From Oscillospiraceae bacterium (lineage in GTDB: Bacteria; Bacillota; Clostridia; Oscillospirales; SIG627): a DNA stretch of 64,000 nt. Position numbers and translations under genes: made by a program. Below the pieces are notes generated by a model. The model searched no databases, had not been told where the DNA came from, and worked only from the letters and a program-made list of their open reading frames with translations. The DNA lies in NCBI GenBank assembly GCA_015064635.1, contig SVRV01000001.1, forward strand, positions 1-64,000, given 5' to 3'. Below are positions 12,804 through 22,094 of the stretch, piece after piece (positions within the stretch are counted from its first letter, which is position 1; every line of letters starts with the position of its first letter).

Positions 12804-13640
12804 TTATAAATTCTTTATTATTTCATCAATCATTCGTGAGTAAAGTTTATAGTGCTCAAATATAACAGACTCGGGAACCTTACTGAGATTAAGCTCAAGA
12901 TTGAAAGTTCCGTCATAACCGGCATCAAGCATAGGTTTCAATCGTTCCTTCCAGTTTACGTTACCGAAGCAAGGGGCAAGATGCCAATCCATATTTCCGT
13001 AGTTTGACGCTCCGTGGAAAACCTTTACATATTTCGCAATCTTTTTAACCGTCTCTGTTCTGTCTCCGTCGGAGATATTCAGATTTTGATGACCGAAATC
13101 CCAACAAGCTTGGAGCATGGGCGAATCGATTCTTTCGATTATCTCAAGATGGCTGTCGATATCGGCTGTAATGAAATCATACTGAGGACAATCACCGAAG
13201 CGAGGAATATTCTCGACAGCAATGCCCACACCGTATTTCTCTGCAGTCTCAAGATAACGAACAAAGTTCTCCACATTCTTCTTTATTACCCACTCTCTCG
13301 GATGGTCCTTGTCAACAGTTCCCATTGTATGCACCACCGCCCACTTTGTACCAAGCTTTGATGCAACTTCAAAGGACTTGTGAATATCCGCCTCGGTACT
13401 TTCGTCGGTTTGGTCGGGTTGTAAAAAGATATTATAACATGGCAGGTGTATCTGATAGCATTCTATCCCCGCCTCTGCAAGGTTTTCAGCCGCTTTTGCT
13501 GTTTTCTCATCGCTGTCGCTTCCGAGAAGATGTCTCCATCCCACGGAATAATCCACCGCATCAAAACCTGCGCTCTTGAGTCCCTTCAGGTGTTCAAGAT
13601 TCAAGAAAAATCTGTCGTCAATTCCTATGGACTTTTTCAT
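12804..13640 (-). CDS. Sugar phosphate isomerase/epimerase family protein
   Basis: TIM-barrel protein of the xylose isomerase-like/AP-endonuclease-2 superfamily, 278 residues. Recognisable strands carry the family's metal-site residues: IHLPCYN near 67, VAVENIPRFGD near 145, CWDFGHQNL near 189 and VFHGASNYGNMDWHLAPCFGNVNW near 210-235, ending in FNLELN. It is presumably a cytoplasmic isomerase or epimerase of a sugar or inositol derivative; the substrate cannot be read from sequence. A longer frame to 13712 exists, but AAGGAAGTGG precedes the ATG at 13640, and that ATG overlaps the upstream gene's TGA (ATGA), a typical operon junction. It is a paralogue of the gene upstream. Confidence 0.85.
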   Translation of the reverse strand: MKKSIGIDDRFFLNLEHLKGLKSAGFDAVDYSVGWRHLLGSDSDEKTAKAAENLAEAGIECYQIHLPCYNIFLQPDQTDESTEADIHKSFEVASKLGTKWAVVHTMGTVDKDHPREWVIKKNVENFVRYLETAEKYGVGIAVENIPRFGDCPQYDFITADIDSHLEIIERIDSPMLQACWDFGHQNLNISDGDRTETVKKIAKYVKVFHGASNYGNMDWHLAPCFGNVNWKERLKPMLDAGYDGTFNLELNLSKVPESVIFEHYKLYSRMIDEIIKNL

Positions 13641-14389
13641 TGCGCCACTTCCTTTCCGAGCAGAATATTGCATACGTTTGCAATAAATCTTATATAGTCG
13701 TCTCGGAGGCAATATTCTTCGAAATCAAGTTCACAGTTAAGAGAAAACGCACCGTTAAAGCCAATGTCCTTCAATGCATCTATTATCTTACCCCACTCCA
13801 CGCTACACACCGCATTTGCCACCGTAGGGCAAAGACGTCTGTCAACATCCCCGTGGTTATCATTCACATGAAGCATCTTTATTCTGTCGCCGACTTTTCT
13901 CAAAGCCTCCGCCTTATCAACGTCAAACTTCTTTATTCCGAAGTCATCGCTTCCTGCAAGATTTGCATGTCCGATATTATAGCATACTCCAATAAACTCA
14001 CTGTTAAAGGAATCGGCATATATGCAAAAGGTGTCCGTTATATCATCATGTGTTGCGGGATTTTCTATGGCTATACCTACATTGTATTTTTCTGCAAGAG
14101 GTATCGCATTACAAATAATATCGGAATCGTAATTTATAACAATAGGAAGGCATGCCCATTTTACTCCAAGAAGAGAGGACACAGCCAGTCCGTTTTCGAT
14201 GTTCTCTTTATCAAGCTGTGTGTGAGCCACATACAGACCGCTTTCGGATACGTTTTTCTTTATAGTTTCGGCATCCCCTACCTCGCCATCAAGCAGGAGC
14301 TCCACTCCGTCATATCCGCATTTCTTTAAAAAGGCAAGATACTCCTTATCAAAAGCCTCGCTGTACTTTATCTGTAATACAATATCCAT
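13637..14389 (-). CDS. Sugar phosphate isomerase/epimerase family protein (second paralogue)
   Basis: A 250-residue TIM-barrel protein of the same superfamily as its downstream neighbour. It shows YDGVELLLDGE at the N terminus, VGIAIENPATHDD near 115, CYNIGHANL near 150, MLHVNDNHGDVDRRLCP near 185 and a terminal FSLNCELDF. The ATG at 14389 follows AAGGGG, and upstream in-frame codons lack a ribosome site. The 4-bp overlap with the next gene and the shared promoter and terminator make a two-gene operon. The proteins may act on successive or alternative sugar substrates, or as a complex; none of this is shown by the sequence. No transporter or kinase is adjacent to suggest a pathway. Confidence 0.85.
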   Translation of the reverse strand: MDIVLQIKYSEAFDKEYLAFLKKCGYDGVELLLDGEVGDAETIKKNVSESGLYVAHTQLDKENIENGLAVSSLLGVKWACLPIVINYDSDIICNAIPLAEKYNVGIAIENPATHDDITDTFCIYADSFNSEFIGVCYNIGHANLAGSDDFGIKKFDVDKAEALRKVGDRIKMLHVNDNHGDVDRRLCPTVANAVCSVEWGKIIDALKDIGFNGAFSLNCELDFEEYCLRDDYIRFIANVCNILLGKEVAQ

Positions 14390-14409
14390 AACCACACCCC
14401 TTTTTTTAC

Positions 14410-14438
14410 ATTTTATCACACATAATATAAAAAGTCAA
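14410..14438 (-). promoter_or_regulatory. Promoter of the sugar isomerase operon
   Basis: TTGACT (14433-14438), 17 bp, TAAAAT (14410-14415) on the minus strand, giving a very short leader before the ATG at 14389. Confidence 0.8.
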
Positions 14439-14441
14439 CAC

Positions 14442-14480
14442 AAAAAACAAGGAGTGACGCACCAATCGTCACTCCTTGTT
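14442..14480 (-). terminator. Terminator of the mfd-foldase operon
   Basis: A perfect 14-bp stem (14446-14459 with 14467-14480, core ACAAGGAGTGACG) and 7-nt loop, followed by a U tract on the minus strand, immediately behind the stop codon at 14485. Confidence 0.93.
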
Positions 14481-14484
14481 GCTT

Positions 14485-15582
14485 TTAAACAACGGGGATA
14501 TCTTCAATCTTACACAAAGCAATGATATCTTCGTGAATCGTTACCTCGGGCTTATGGTCTACGTATATATCATACTGTGTGTCTTCATATACAACACTGG
14601 TAATAAACTCATCATAATTTTCACGGTCAGCTTCAGAAAGCTCTTCACGGAATATAACGTACATACCGCCGTTGACTCCGTTGAACGTTGTATACTCACC
14701 CGGCTTCAGCTTTTTCAGTGCATCCATATATCCTGCTTCTGCAAGACCGTCAGTGAGAGTGAAGCCATCGGGATACTTCACTGACATTTCGTCCTCGCTG
14801 AGGAGATAAAGAGTTTCAAAATCCACTCCGTCTCCAAGGTCAGCACATATATTATCAAACTTTTCTTTCTTTTCTGCCTTTTCCTCTTCGGTAAGCTCTA
14901 TGGGATTTCCCTCTTCGTCCTCTTTGTAAACATCATTTATAAAAATGTGCTTTACAGTGTAGAAATTATCAGTATAATACTTATCAAAAACCTCATCGGC
15001 AACATAGTAATCCGCACCCTCGGCTACAAGAAGGTCGAATCCCTTGTCATACATCAATGTAAGCTCAAGGTACTTTCTTATGCTCTCTTCGGTAAACTTC
15101 AAGCTTCCGAGATAGCTTAAAAATTCTTCCTCGGTTTCAAATTCAGCCCTATAAGTATTATATGCCTCATCAATTTTCACCTTATCTTCATACTGTAAGG
15201 TAACACCATTCTTTCTGGCGTATTCAACAACCCAGACAAACTGTACCATATCTTCAATAACTGTTCTCGTCATTGATTCGCCAAATGTTTCGGCTCTGCC
15301 CTCGGGTGAATCCTGAGACCAAATCTTCGGGTCATCCTCGGTAAGTCCGAGATATGCTGTCAGTATATCCATCTTGGTTGAGAAAAGCTGCGCATAATAT
15401 GCCGCACCCGGGAGTTTAGTTTCTCCACATTCCATTACAATGTCGTCACCAAGCATTTCGGTTTTTGTATTGTTAGCCGCTGCTTCACCCGGCTTCGCTT
15501 TTTCTGTCTCTTCCGTATCAGTACAAGCTGCAAAAGAGAAAACCGATACAATTACAAGAAATAAAGCTATAATTCTTTTCAT
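14485..15582 (-). CDS. PrsA/SurA-like peptidyl-prolyl isomerase lipoprotein
   Basis: Predicted membrane-anchored foldase outside the cell. The N terminus is a lipoprotein signal (hydrophobic stretch, then FAAC with the modified Cys near residue 19). A helical N-terminal region of about 180 residues is followed by a parvulin-like segment (TVKHIFIND near 220, then DFETLYLLSED and a GMYVIFREEL strand), matching the PrsA plan. It lies 11 bp after a paralogue of the same design and downstream of mfd, an arrangement I associate with other Clostridia. The rotamase domain is divergent, so chaperone activity without isomerase activity is possible. Confidence 0.75.
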   Translation of the reverse strand: MKRIIALFLVIVSVFSFAACTDTEETEKAKPGEAAANNTKTEMLGDDIVMECGETKLPGAAYYAQLFSTKMDILTAYLGLTEDDPKIWSQDSPEGRAETFGESMTRTVIEDMVQFVWVVEYARKNGVTLQYEDKVKIDEAYNTYRAEFETEEEFLSYLGSLKFTEESIRKYLELTLMYDKGFDLLVAEGADYYVADEVFDKYYTDNFYTVKHIFINDVYKEDEEGNPIELTEEEKAEKKEKFDNICADLGDGVDFETLYLLSEDEMSVKYPDGFTLTDGLAEAGYMDALKKLKPGEYTTFNGVNGGMYVIFREELSEADRENYDEFITSVVYEDTQYDIYVDHKPEVTIHEDIIALCKIEDIPVV

Positions 15583-15593
15583 AATACTCTCCT

Positions 15594-16667
15594 TTATCCC
15601 AGGACAGGAATCATTTTCATATTATAGGAGTCTACAAGCTCCTGATTTATTTTAAAATTCTTCTCATTGTCAAGCACAGCCTGAGCAGATGCCGCATCAA
15701 CAAGAGAGGTCATTATGACCTGATAGCAATTTCTGAAATCGTTTTCGGAAAGAGGCATTCGCTGAATGATATAAGTGCCTGTTCCCTCAAGCTCAAATAC
15801 GTCATACTCACCTTCTTTGAGTGAATACGCTATTTTTTCATAACCCGCCATAGCAGTACCCAAAACGCCCTTTGTTATGGTATATCCGTTGGGATTGCTT
15901 TCCGAAAAACCGTCTTCGCTGAGCATCTCATACTTTTCAAAGGATTCACCGCTGTCAAGACCTGCACAGATTTCTTCTATTATCTTCTTTCTGCCTTCTT
16001 TTTCTTCCTCTGTGTAATAGATCTTGTTGCCATCCTCATCAACGCCCGCATACTCGGTACCTATTGCTATGTGACGGACGGTTACATAATTGTTTTTGTA
16101 ATAGGTCATTGCGTCCTCAAGAGGTACTTCATATTCTCCACCCTCGGAAAAAGCCATTGACATTCCCTTGGCGTAGAGAGCTTCAAGCTCATAATACTTT
16201 TCGAGCTTATCATAATCCATAGTAAAGGTTTCAAGGAATTTATTCAGTGCCGCCTCCGAGCCTCCAAACTGCTCGCTGTTTATGATGGTATCAAGCTGAG
16301 ACTGTATTTCCTTTTTTTCATCATCGGTAAGCTCACCTCCGTGAGAAAGAGCATAGTCGGCAAAGAACAGCTTCGTCTTTATATCAAGCTGTTGGTCAAT
16401 ATACGACATTTTTCCGTAGGTTACTATCTCTCCGTTTGAGTCCTTTCCCATTTCCTGGTCCCAAAGCGCGGGAATATCCGCAGTGCTTCCCGAAAAGTTC
16501 TGGAGTACGGTGCTTTTTCCCAGTGCAAGCATATAAATATAGAGATTCTCTGTTACAGAAGCCTCTCCGTATGACATAACGACCTCGCCGTCATCGGATG
16601 AGCAGGAGGCAAGAAGCATCGCCGCCGCAAGAAGCATGCATAACAGTGCTGACAGTCTTTTTTTCAT
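15594..16667 (-). CDS. PrsA/SurA-like foldase lipoprotein (paralogue)
   Basis: A 357-residue lipoprotein with the signal MKKRLSALLCMLLAAAML and a lipobox LLASC (Cys near 22). A SurA/PrsA N-terminal helical region is followed by a divergent parvulin-like part starting TVRHIAIG near residue 200, with SFEKYEMLSEDG and a GTYIIQRMPL strand. It shares length, layout and several motifs with the gene just downstream (ending at 14485), so the pair is a tandem duplication. The ribosome site GAGAGGATAGAAT precedes the ATG. Its likely job is folding of exported proteins, of which this genome encodes many large ones. Catalytic activity is unproven. Confidence 0.75.
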   Translation of the reverse strand: MKKRLSALLCMLLAAAMLLASCSSDDGEVVMSYGEASVTENLYIYMLALGKSTVLQNFSGSTADIPALWDQEMGKDSNGEIVTYGKMSYIDQQLDIKTKLFFADYALSHGGELTDDEKKEIQSQLDTIINSEQFGGSEAALNKFLETFTMDYDKLEKYYELEALYAKGMSMAFSEGGEYEVPLEDAMTYYKNNYVTVRHIAIGTEYAGVDEDGNKIYYTEEEKEGRKKIIEEICAGLDSGESFEKYEMLSEDGFSESNPNGYTITKGVLGTAMAGYEKIAYSLKEGEYDVFELEGTGTYIIQRMPLSENDFRNCYQVIMTSLVDAASAQAVLDNEKNFKINQELVDSYNMKMIPVLG

Positions 16668-16736
16668 ATTCTATCCTCTCAAATTACATTTCTTCAACAA
16701 TTGTACTATATAAATGTGAAAATTTCTACATATTTT

Positions 16737-19700
16737 TTAATTTTTCTGACTTTCTTCAAATCGCCTTATCACTTCTGCGTACTCTGTAGCAAAAAGCTCA
16801 ATGTCCTCAAGCACGGTTTTTTTATCCGTTTTCATAACAAAAAATGGTTTCGCCGACGAGCGGAAGGAAAGCTTATTCTTCCATATAATACACATTGCCT
16901 CACAAGGCTTTAAATGAGAAATATCTGTGTAAATATAAAGGGATTCTCCGTTTTGCACCGCCTTTGTTACACCCAGCTTTGACAGTGCATGTCTGAGCTT
17001 TGATATTTTGATAAGGTTCATAATCGCCTTCGGCGGCTCGCCGAAGCGGTCAATAAGCTCATCTGTCAACTCAAATATATCGTCCTCGGTTTCAAGCTCG
17101 GCTATCTTCTTATAAATATCAATTCTCAGCTTTTCCGAGGTTACATAATTCTTCGGAATGAACGCATCAAGTGTCAGGTCGATAACAGTGTCATTATCAT
17201 CGGAGGAAACCTCTACATCTTCGCCCTTTTCAAGCTTCATTGCCTCGTCAAGCATTCTGATATACAAATCGTATCCAACGCTGTCCATGTGTCCGTGTTG
17301 CTCGGAGCCGAGAAGATTACCCGCACCTCTTATTTCAAGGTCACGCATTGCAATTTTAAAGCCCGAGCCGAACTCTGTGTACTCTTTTATTGCCGACAGT
17401 CTCTTTTCGGCTATTTCGGTAAGCACCTTGTTTTTTCTGTAGGTCAGATATGCCCATGCTTTTCTGGTGCTTCGTCCGACACGTCCTCTTATCTGGTGAA
17501 GCTGACTGAGTCCGTAGTGGTCGGCATCCTCGATAATAAGTGTGTTGGCATTGGGGACATCAACGCCCGTCTCAATGATAGTGGTACATACAAGTACATC
17601 TATCTTTCCGTCGTACATATCACGCCATATTTCGGAAAGCTCATCCTTATCCATATGACCGTGTGCAGTTGCAACTGTTACACCCTCAACATTGTTTATT
17701 ATCCTTGCGGCTCTGCCCTCGAGAAGCTCGGTGTTGTTAATAAGATAAAATACCTGTCCGCCGCGTCTCACCTCACGTCTTATCGCCTCATAAACAGTCG
17801 CCTCATCAAACTCCATAACGTAGGTCTGTACAGGGAAACGGTCGCCGGGTGCTTCCTCAAGAAGTGACATATCCCTTATACCGCTGAGTGCCATGTTGAG
17901 AGTTCTGGGAATAGGTGTTGCAGTAAGTGTAAGCACGTCAACACCCTTTGACATCTCCTTGAGCTTCTCCTTATGACTTACACCGAAGCGTTGCTCCTCG
18001 TCCACCACCAAAAAGCCAAGTCTCTTGAATTCAACGTCCTTTTGAAGGAGTCTGTGTGTTCCCACAACGATATCCACAGTACCGTCCTTAACCCCTTCAA
18101 GCGCTTCCTTTATTTCAGCTCTTGAAGAGAATCTTGAAAGCAAGGCAACCTTTACAGGAAAGCCTCTGAATCTGGAAATTATGGTATTGTAATGCTGCCA
18201 TGCAAGTACTGTTGTGGGAGCAAGAATTGCCGCTTGCATAGAGTCCATAACGCATTTGAAAAGTCCCCTGAGCGCCACCTCGGTTTTGCCAAAGCCAACG
18301 TCTCCGCAAAGAAGTCTGTCCATGGGCACTTCGCTTTCCATGTCGCGCTTTATTTCATCCACCGCCTGAAGCTGTCCGTCGGTTTCGTCATATTCAAATG
18401 CGCCCTCAAATTCCGCCTGCCAGGGAGTGTCCTCCGAAAAGGCGTGTCCCTTGACGGCGCGGCGTGCGGCATACAGCTTTATTAGCTCCTTTGCAATATT
18501 ACTTGCCGCCGCTTTTGCACGGCTCTTTGCCTTTTTCCATTCGGGCGAGCCAAGTCTGTTAAGCTTTACGCTTCCCTCTGCTCCGCCGCCGATATATTTG
18601 GATATGGAATCCAGATTATTACACGGAAGATATAAAATATCATCTGCAGCATATTTGATTACAAGATAGTCCTTTTGTACGTTGTCAACTATCATGCTCT
18701 TGATACCGTTATATATACCGATACCGTGATTTACGTGTACAACGTAATCTCCAACCTCAAGGTCATTGTAGGACATAATTCTTTCTTTTGAATTACTCTT
18801 GTACTTGACCTTATGACGGCGGGATGCTCTCGCCTCCGCTCTTCCCACCTGGTCGGTGAGCAAAACAAAACCGCTTCTCACAAGCTCAAATCCGTCCTTG
18901 AGAGCAATGACGGTTTTATCCTTGTCCATAACGGACATAACGGCTACACTGCCGCTTTTCCACTCACTGTCGGGTGATGTTATATAAGCGGATATTCCAC
19001 GTGAGTCAAGAGACTCCTTAAGGTTGTTTGCGGATATGGTATTTGCACTGAGAATAGCCACACTGCAACCACGTCCCACAAAGCTTTCTATATCGTCAAA
19101 AAACAGGTCGGCATTCTGTGCCATTGATACTGTCTTTCTACTCTCTATCTTGAAAATATCACGGTATTTCATATCCTCGCCGGTAACGAAGCTGTTAAAC
19201 ACCGCCACTGTATGCTCGGATATACAATCCTTCAGATAGGTATAATCTCTCTGCCCCACAGCGGTACCCACCGCCCAAAGCTCTGGACGTGCTTCACAAA
19301 GCCCTTCAAGCGCTTCGCTGACAAGTCTGCACGCCGAATCAAGCCTGTCTTTGATTTTTGAAGTCTCAAAAACACAAACGCAGGTATCACCTTCGATATA
19401 ATCGGCAAAGGTTTCGGTCTTTTTATAAATAATATCGGCGTAGAATTCAAAATCAAGCTCGCCTGTATTCTCCAGCTTTTCCTTTTGACCTCTCAGCGCA
19501 TTCTTTACCTCTTCCCTTTTCTCACTTTTCAAAAGCTTATCAAATGTCTCAACAAGCCTTTTCTTGGCTTCGTCATCAGCATATATCTCCATTGCGGGAA
19601 GAATACTAACACGCTTGAGTGTGTCGATTCTTCGCTGAGTCATAATATCAAACGCCGAAACAGTATCTATTTCGTCTCCGAAAAACTCTATTCTCAAAGG

Positions 19701-20261
19701 GAAATCAATGTGTGATGGATATATATCCACAATTCCGCCTCGCTTGGAAAACTGACCCTTTCCGTCAACAAGCTCACATCTCTTATATCCAAGTCCCGAA
19801 AGCTTTGAACAAAGTGCTTCTATATCTATAATGTTTCCGGGGCAAATTTCCAGTGAGGGATCGGATAAAGTAAAATGAGGAATTGTAGTCTGGCAAAACG
19901 CCTCTGCAGTTGTAACCACCACATCCCATTCACCCCTTGCCACCTGGGAAAGCACAGTGAGTCTTTCGTAATCGAAATCATGTCCTCGTGCATCTACTTT
20001 GCCAAAAAACATATCTCTTGACGGCAGAAAAAGGCTTCTCACTCCAAAGCTCCTGAGCTCTCCGTTGACGGCGACAGCTTCTTTTTCATCGGGAAATACA
20101 GCTGTTATTCTTTTGCCGCTGTCCTGAAAAAGTGATGCAAGAACAACGGAATTCATGGCATCGCATATGCCCGAAACCAGGTATGTGCCCTTCTTTCCCA
20201 TTGCATCAAGTAATTTACCGTATTCTGTCTCTTTCCTTAAAGCATCAAGTATAATGTTCAT
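16737..20261 (-). CDS. mfd: Transcription-repair coupling factor Mfd
   Basis: A 1174-residue DNA translocase that removes RNA polymerase stalled at lesions and recruits UvrA. Domains in order: UvrB-like N-terminal modules (1 to about 350), the RNA-polymerase-interaction CarD-like domain beginning LEVGDYVVHVNHGIGIYNG near 500, then the RecG-like helicase with Walker A GDVGFGKTEVALR near 650, the DEEQ box (VVDEEQRFG near 740), the TATPIPRTL motif and the QIRGRVGRS motif VI, and a C-terminal TRCF domain. Length and motifs are normal. It heads an operon with two foldase-like lipoproteins 69 bp and 11 bp downstream. Its promoter is followed by an attenuator-like hairpin. Confidence 0.98.
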   Translation of the reverse strand: MNIILDALRKETEYGKLLDAMGKKGTYLVSGICDAMNSVVLASLFQDSGKRITAVFPDEKEAVAVNGELRSFGVRSLFLPSRDMFFGKVDARGHDFDYERLTVLSQVARGEWDVVVTTAEAFCQTTIPHFTLSDPSLEICPGNIIDIEALCSKLSGLGYKRCELVDGKGQFSKRGGIVDIYPSHIDFPLRIEFFGDEIDTVSAFDIMTQRRIDTLKRVSILPAMEIYADDEAKKRLVETFDKLLKSEKREEVKNALRGQKEKLENTGELDFEFYADIIYKKTETFADYIEGDTCVCVFETSKIKDRLDSACRLVSEALEGLCEARPELWAVGTAVGQRDYTYLKDCISEHTVAVFNSFVTGEDMKYRDIFKIESRKTVSMAQNADLFFDDIESFVGRGCSVAILSANTISANNLKESLDSRGISAYITSPDSEWKSGSVAVMSVMDKDKTVIALKDGFELVRSGFVLLTDQVGRAEARASRRHKVKYKSNSKERIMSYNDLEVGDYVVHVNHGIGIYNGIKSMIVDNVQKDYLVIKYAADDILYLPCNNLDSISKYIGGGAEGSVKLNRLGSPEWKKAKSRAKAAASNIAKELIKLYAARRAVKGHAFSEDTPWQAEFEGAFEYDETDGQLQAVDEIKRDMESEVPMDRLLCGDVGFGKTEVALRGLFKCVMDSMQAAILAPTTVLAWQHYNTIISRFRGFPVKVALLSRFSSRAEIKEALEGVKDGTVDIVVGTHRLLQKDVEFKRLGFLVVDEEQRFGVSHKEKLKEMSKGVDVLTLTATPIPRTLNMALSGIRDMSLLEEAPGDRFPVQTYVMEFDEATVYEAIRREVRRGGQVFYLINNTELLEGRAARIINNVEGVTVATAHGHMDKDELSEIWRDMYDGKIDVLVCTTIIETGVDVPNANTLIIEDADHYGLSQLHQIRGRVGRSTRKAWAYLTYRKNKVLTEIAEKRLSAIKEYTEFGSGFKIAMRDLEIRGAGNLLGSEQHGHMDSVGYDLYIRMLDEAMKLEKGEDVEVSSDDNDTVIDLTLDAFIPKNYVTSEKLRIDIYKKIAELETEDDIFELTDELIDRFGEPPKAIMNLIKISKLRHALSKLGVTKAVQNGESLYIYTDISHLKPCEAMCIIWKNKLSFRSSAKPFFVMKTDKKTVLEDIELFATEYAEVIRRFEESQKN

Positions 20262-20283
20262 TGTTCCTCCGCAAACGCCGAAA

Positions 20284-20306
20284 AGGACAAGTTTTTTACT
20301 TGTCCT
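20284..20306 (-). promoter_or_regulatory. Attenuator-like hairpin in the mfd leader
   Basis: A 9-bp perfect stem AGGACAAGT/ACTTGTCCT with a 5-nt loop, followed on the minus strand by TTTT, lies between the mfd promoter and its ribosome site (GGAGGAAC). The stem is short and the U tract only four long, so it is at most a weak terminator. It may tune mfd expression. Confidence 0.45.
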
Positions 20307-20320
20307 GAATTGTTTTTTGT

Positions 20321-20349
20321 ATTATAGCATATATTTTTCTTTTATTCAA
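20321..20349 (-). promoter_or_regulatory. Promoter of the mfd operon
   Basis: TTGAAT (20344-20349), 17 bp, TATAAT (20321-20326) on the minus strand. It is divergent from the plus-strand promoter at 20380-20408. Confidence 0.8.
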
Positions 20350-20379
20350 GCAAAAAAAGCAGAAACGCAAAAAAAGTTA

Positions 20380-20408
20380 TCGACATATCACACATCTTCT
20401 GCTATAAT
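20380..20408 (+). promoter_or_regulatory. Promoter of the TPR-DUF4037-esterase operon
   Basis: TCGACA (20380-20385), 17 bp, TATAAT (20403-20408) on the plus strand, directly before a strong AAAGGAGG ribosome site. Confidence 0.75.
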
Positions 20409-20430
20409 TATGACAAAAGGAGGTAATGAA

Positions 20431-21183
20431 ATGAACAACGGAATTTCACTTGATAAAATACTTGCAAAGCTTGACTCACATCTTCATAAGAATGATTACG
20501 AAGCCGCCGAAAGACATCTTTTATATTGGCTTGACGAGGTGAGAGGCGTAAAATCATATCATACAGAAATACCTCTTTTGAATGAGCTGATGGGACTTTA
20601 CCGGAAGCTGGGCAAAAAAGAAAACGCCATTGAGTGTGCAAGGTGTGCGCTTGAAAGAATTGAAGCCTTGGGCATTACACATCAGGTTGGTGCCGCCACC
20701 ACATATCTGAATTCGGCAACGGTTTTCAAGGCTTTTGAAATGCCCTCGGATTCACTCCCTCTCTTTGAAAAGGCAAAGGAAATATATGAAAAAGAGCTTC
20801 CCTCAGACGATGCACGTCTCGGAGGACTATATAATAATATGGCTTTAACTCTCGTTGACCTTGGACGCTATGACGATGCCAAGGAAAGCTACAACAAGGC
20901 AATTGAAGTTATGGAGAAGGTTGAAAACGGCTCTTTGGAGGTTGCAATAACCTATCTCAACATTGCAAATGTCATCGAAGCGGAATTCGGGCTTGAGGAC
21001 TCGGAGACCGCAATAAAAGAATATCTCGACCGTGCAGAAAAGCTGTTGGATTCATATCCGATAAAGGACGGTCACTATGCCTTTGTGTGTGAAAAATGTT
21101 CGTCAGTATACGGATACTACGGCTATTTCCTCTACGAAAACGAACTAAAGGAGCGCTCACGGAAGATATATGAAGGGAATTGA
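20431..21183 (+). CDS. Tetratricopeptide-repeat protein
   Basis: A 250-residue cytoplasmic protein built of TPR-like helical pairs: LLNELMGLYRKLGKKENAIECA, the AATTYLNSATVFKAFE unit, the LYNNMALTLVDLGRYDDAKE unit and the AITYLNIANVIEAEFG unit. The start at 20431 follows AAAGGAGGTAATGAA. A longer frame reaching back to 20155 runs through the promoter and into mfd, so it is rejected. The gene overlaps the next by 14 bp, implying coupled translation. TPR proteins beside DUF4037 proteins recur in Firmicutes as far as I recall, and the TPR protein may dock that partner. No enzymatic motif is present and the function is unknown. Confidence 0.8.
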   Translation: MNNGISLDKILAKLDSHLHKNDYEAAERHLLYWLDEVRGVKSYHTEIPLLNELMGLYRKLGKKENAIECARCALERIEALGITHQVGAATTYLNSATVFKAFEMPSDSLPLFEKAKEIYEKELPSDDARLGGLYNNMALTLVDLGRYDDAKESYNKAIEVMEKVENGSLEVAITYLNIANVIEAEFGLEDSETAIKEYLDRAEKLLDSYPIKDGHYAFVCEKCSSVYGYYGYFLYENELKERSRKIYEGN

Positions 21184-22090
21184 ACTTTCGGAAAAGTTTT
21201 ATAACGAATACGGCGTAAAAATGCTGGAGGAACAGTTTTCCGACATTGTATTTGAGCTTGCGATAGGTCTTGCGGGAAGCGGCTCGGAGTGCTTTGGATG
21301 GGATGACGAAATATCCCGTGACCATGACTTTGAACCAGGCTTTTGTATATTCATCACCGACAGCATTGACCGAAAAACCGCATTTGCTCTTGAACGTGCC
21401 TATGCAAAGCTCCCACGTGAATTCATGGGCTTTAAGAGAAGCACTTTGAGCCCCGTGGGAGGAAACCGTCACGGAGTTATAAATATAGGTGATTTTCTTC
21501 TCGATAAGACAGGCACTCCCGACGGAAGCCTTTCACTCCTTGACTGGATGAATCTGCCCGAGCAATCGGTTGCGGAGGCTGTCAACGGCAAAATTTTCCG
21601 TGACGACAGCGGTGTATTCACATCAATACGTGAAGAGCTTACATATATGCCGGAGGAAATAAGGCTGAAAAAACTGTCGGGTGAGCTTCTTATGATGGGG
21701 CAAACAGGTCAGTACAACTTTCCTCGATGTCTCGCACGTGGTGAACATGCCGCCGCACAACTGACCCTGAATGAATTTGTAAAGCACTCGCTTCACGCAG
21801 TATTTCTCTTGAACAAGCACTATCTCCCCTATTATAAATGGTGCTTCAGAGCATTAAAAGACCTGTCAAAGCTTTCTCATCTCTCCAAAGCTTTGGAAGA
21901 GCTGCTGTTCGGTAACTCCGCAGATATACAGAATACAGTTGAAAGCGTTTGCCTTGAAATAATAAGCGAAGCAAGAAATCAAAATCTCACTACCTATCAC
22001 GGTAACGAAGCCGAAGGTCACGCCTACTCGGTTAATGATAAAATAGAAAACGAAGAAATAAGAAATATGCATATTTTAAGCGGGGTATAA
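21170..22090 (+). CDS. DUF4037 domain-containing protein, nucleotidyltransferase-like
   Basis: A 306-residue protein. Near residues 30-55 it has LAGSGSECFGWDDEISRDHDFEPGF, which reads as the GS...D-E-S-x-D-H-D signature of the DUF4037 group with a polymerase-beta/nucleotidyltransferase fold; the acidic residues would bind metal. The C-terminal half is helical (LNEFVKHSLHAVFLLNKHYLPYYKW), as in substrate-binding halves of such enzymes. The start at 21170 lies inside the end of the TPR gene. It is followed 4 bp later by an esterase-like gene. An antibiotic- or sugar-nucleotidylating role is conceivable but not shown. Confidence 0.75.
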   Translation: MKGIELSEKFYNEYGVKMLEEQFSDIVFELAIGLAGSGSECFGWDDEISRDHDFEPGFCIFITDSIDRKTAFALERAYAKLPREFMGFKRSTLSPVGGNRHGVINIGDFLLDKTGTPDGSLSLLDWMNLPEQSVAEAVNGKIFRDDSGVFTSIREELTYMPEEIRLKKLSGELLMMGQTGQYNFPRCLARGEHAAAQLTLNEFVKHSLHAVFLLNKHYLPYYKWCFRALKDLSKLSHLSKALEELLFGNSADIQNTVESVCLEIISEARNQNLTTYHGNEAEGHAYSVNDKIENEEIRNMHILSGV

Positions 22091-22094
22091 AGAT

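Noticed and set aside
20155-20430. N-terminal extension of the TPR protein
   Set aside because: It runs through the divergent mfd start and both promoters, while a strong AAAGGAGG precedes the ATG at 20431.
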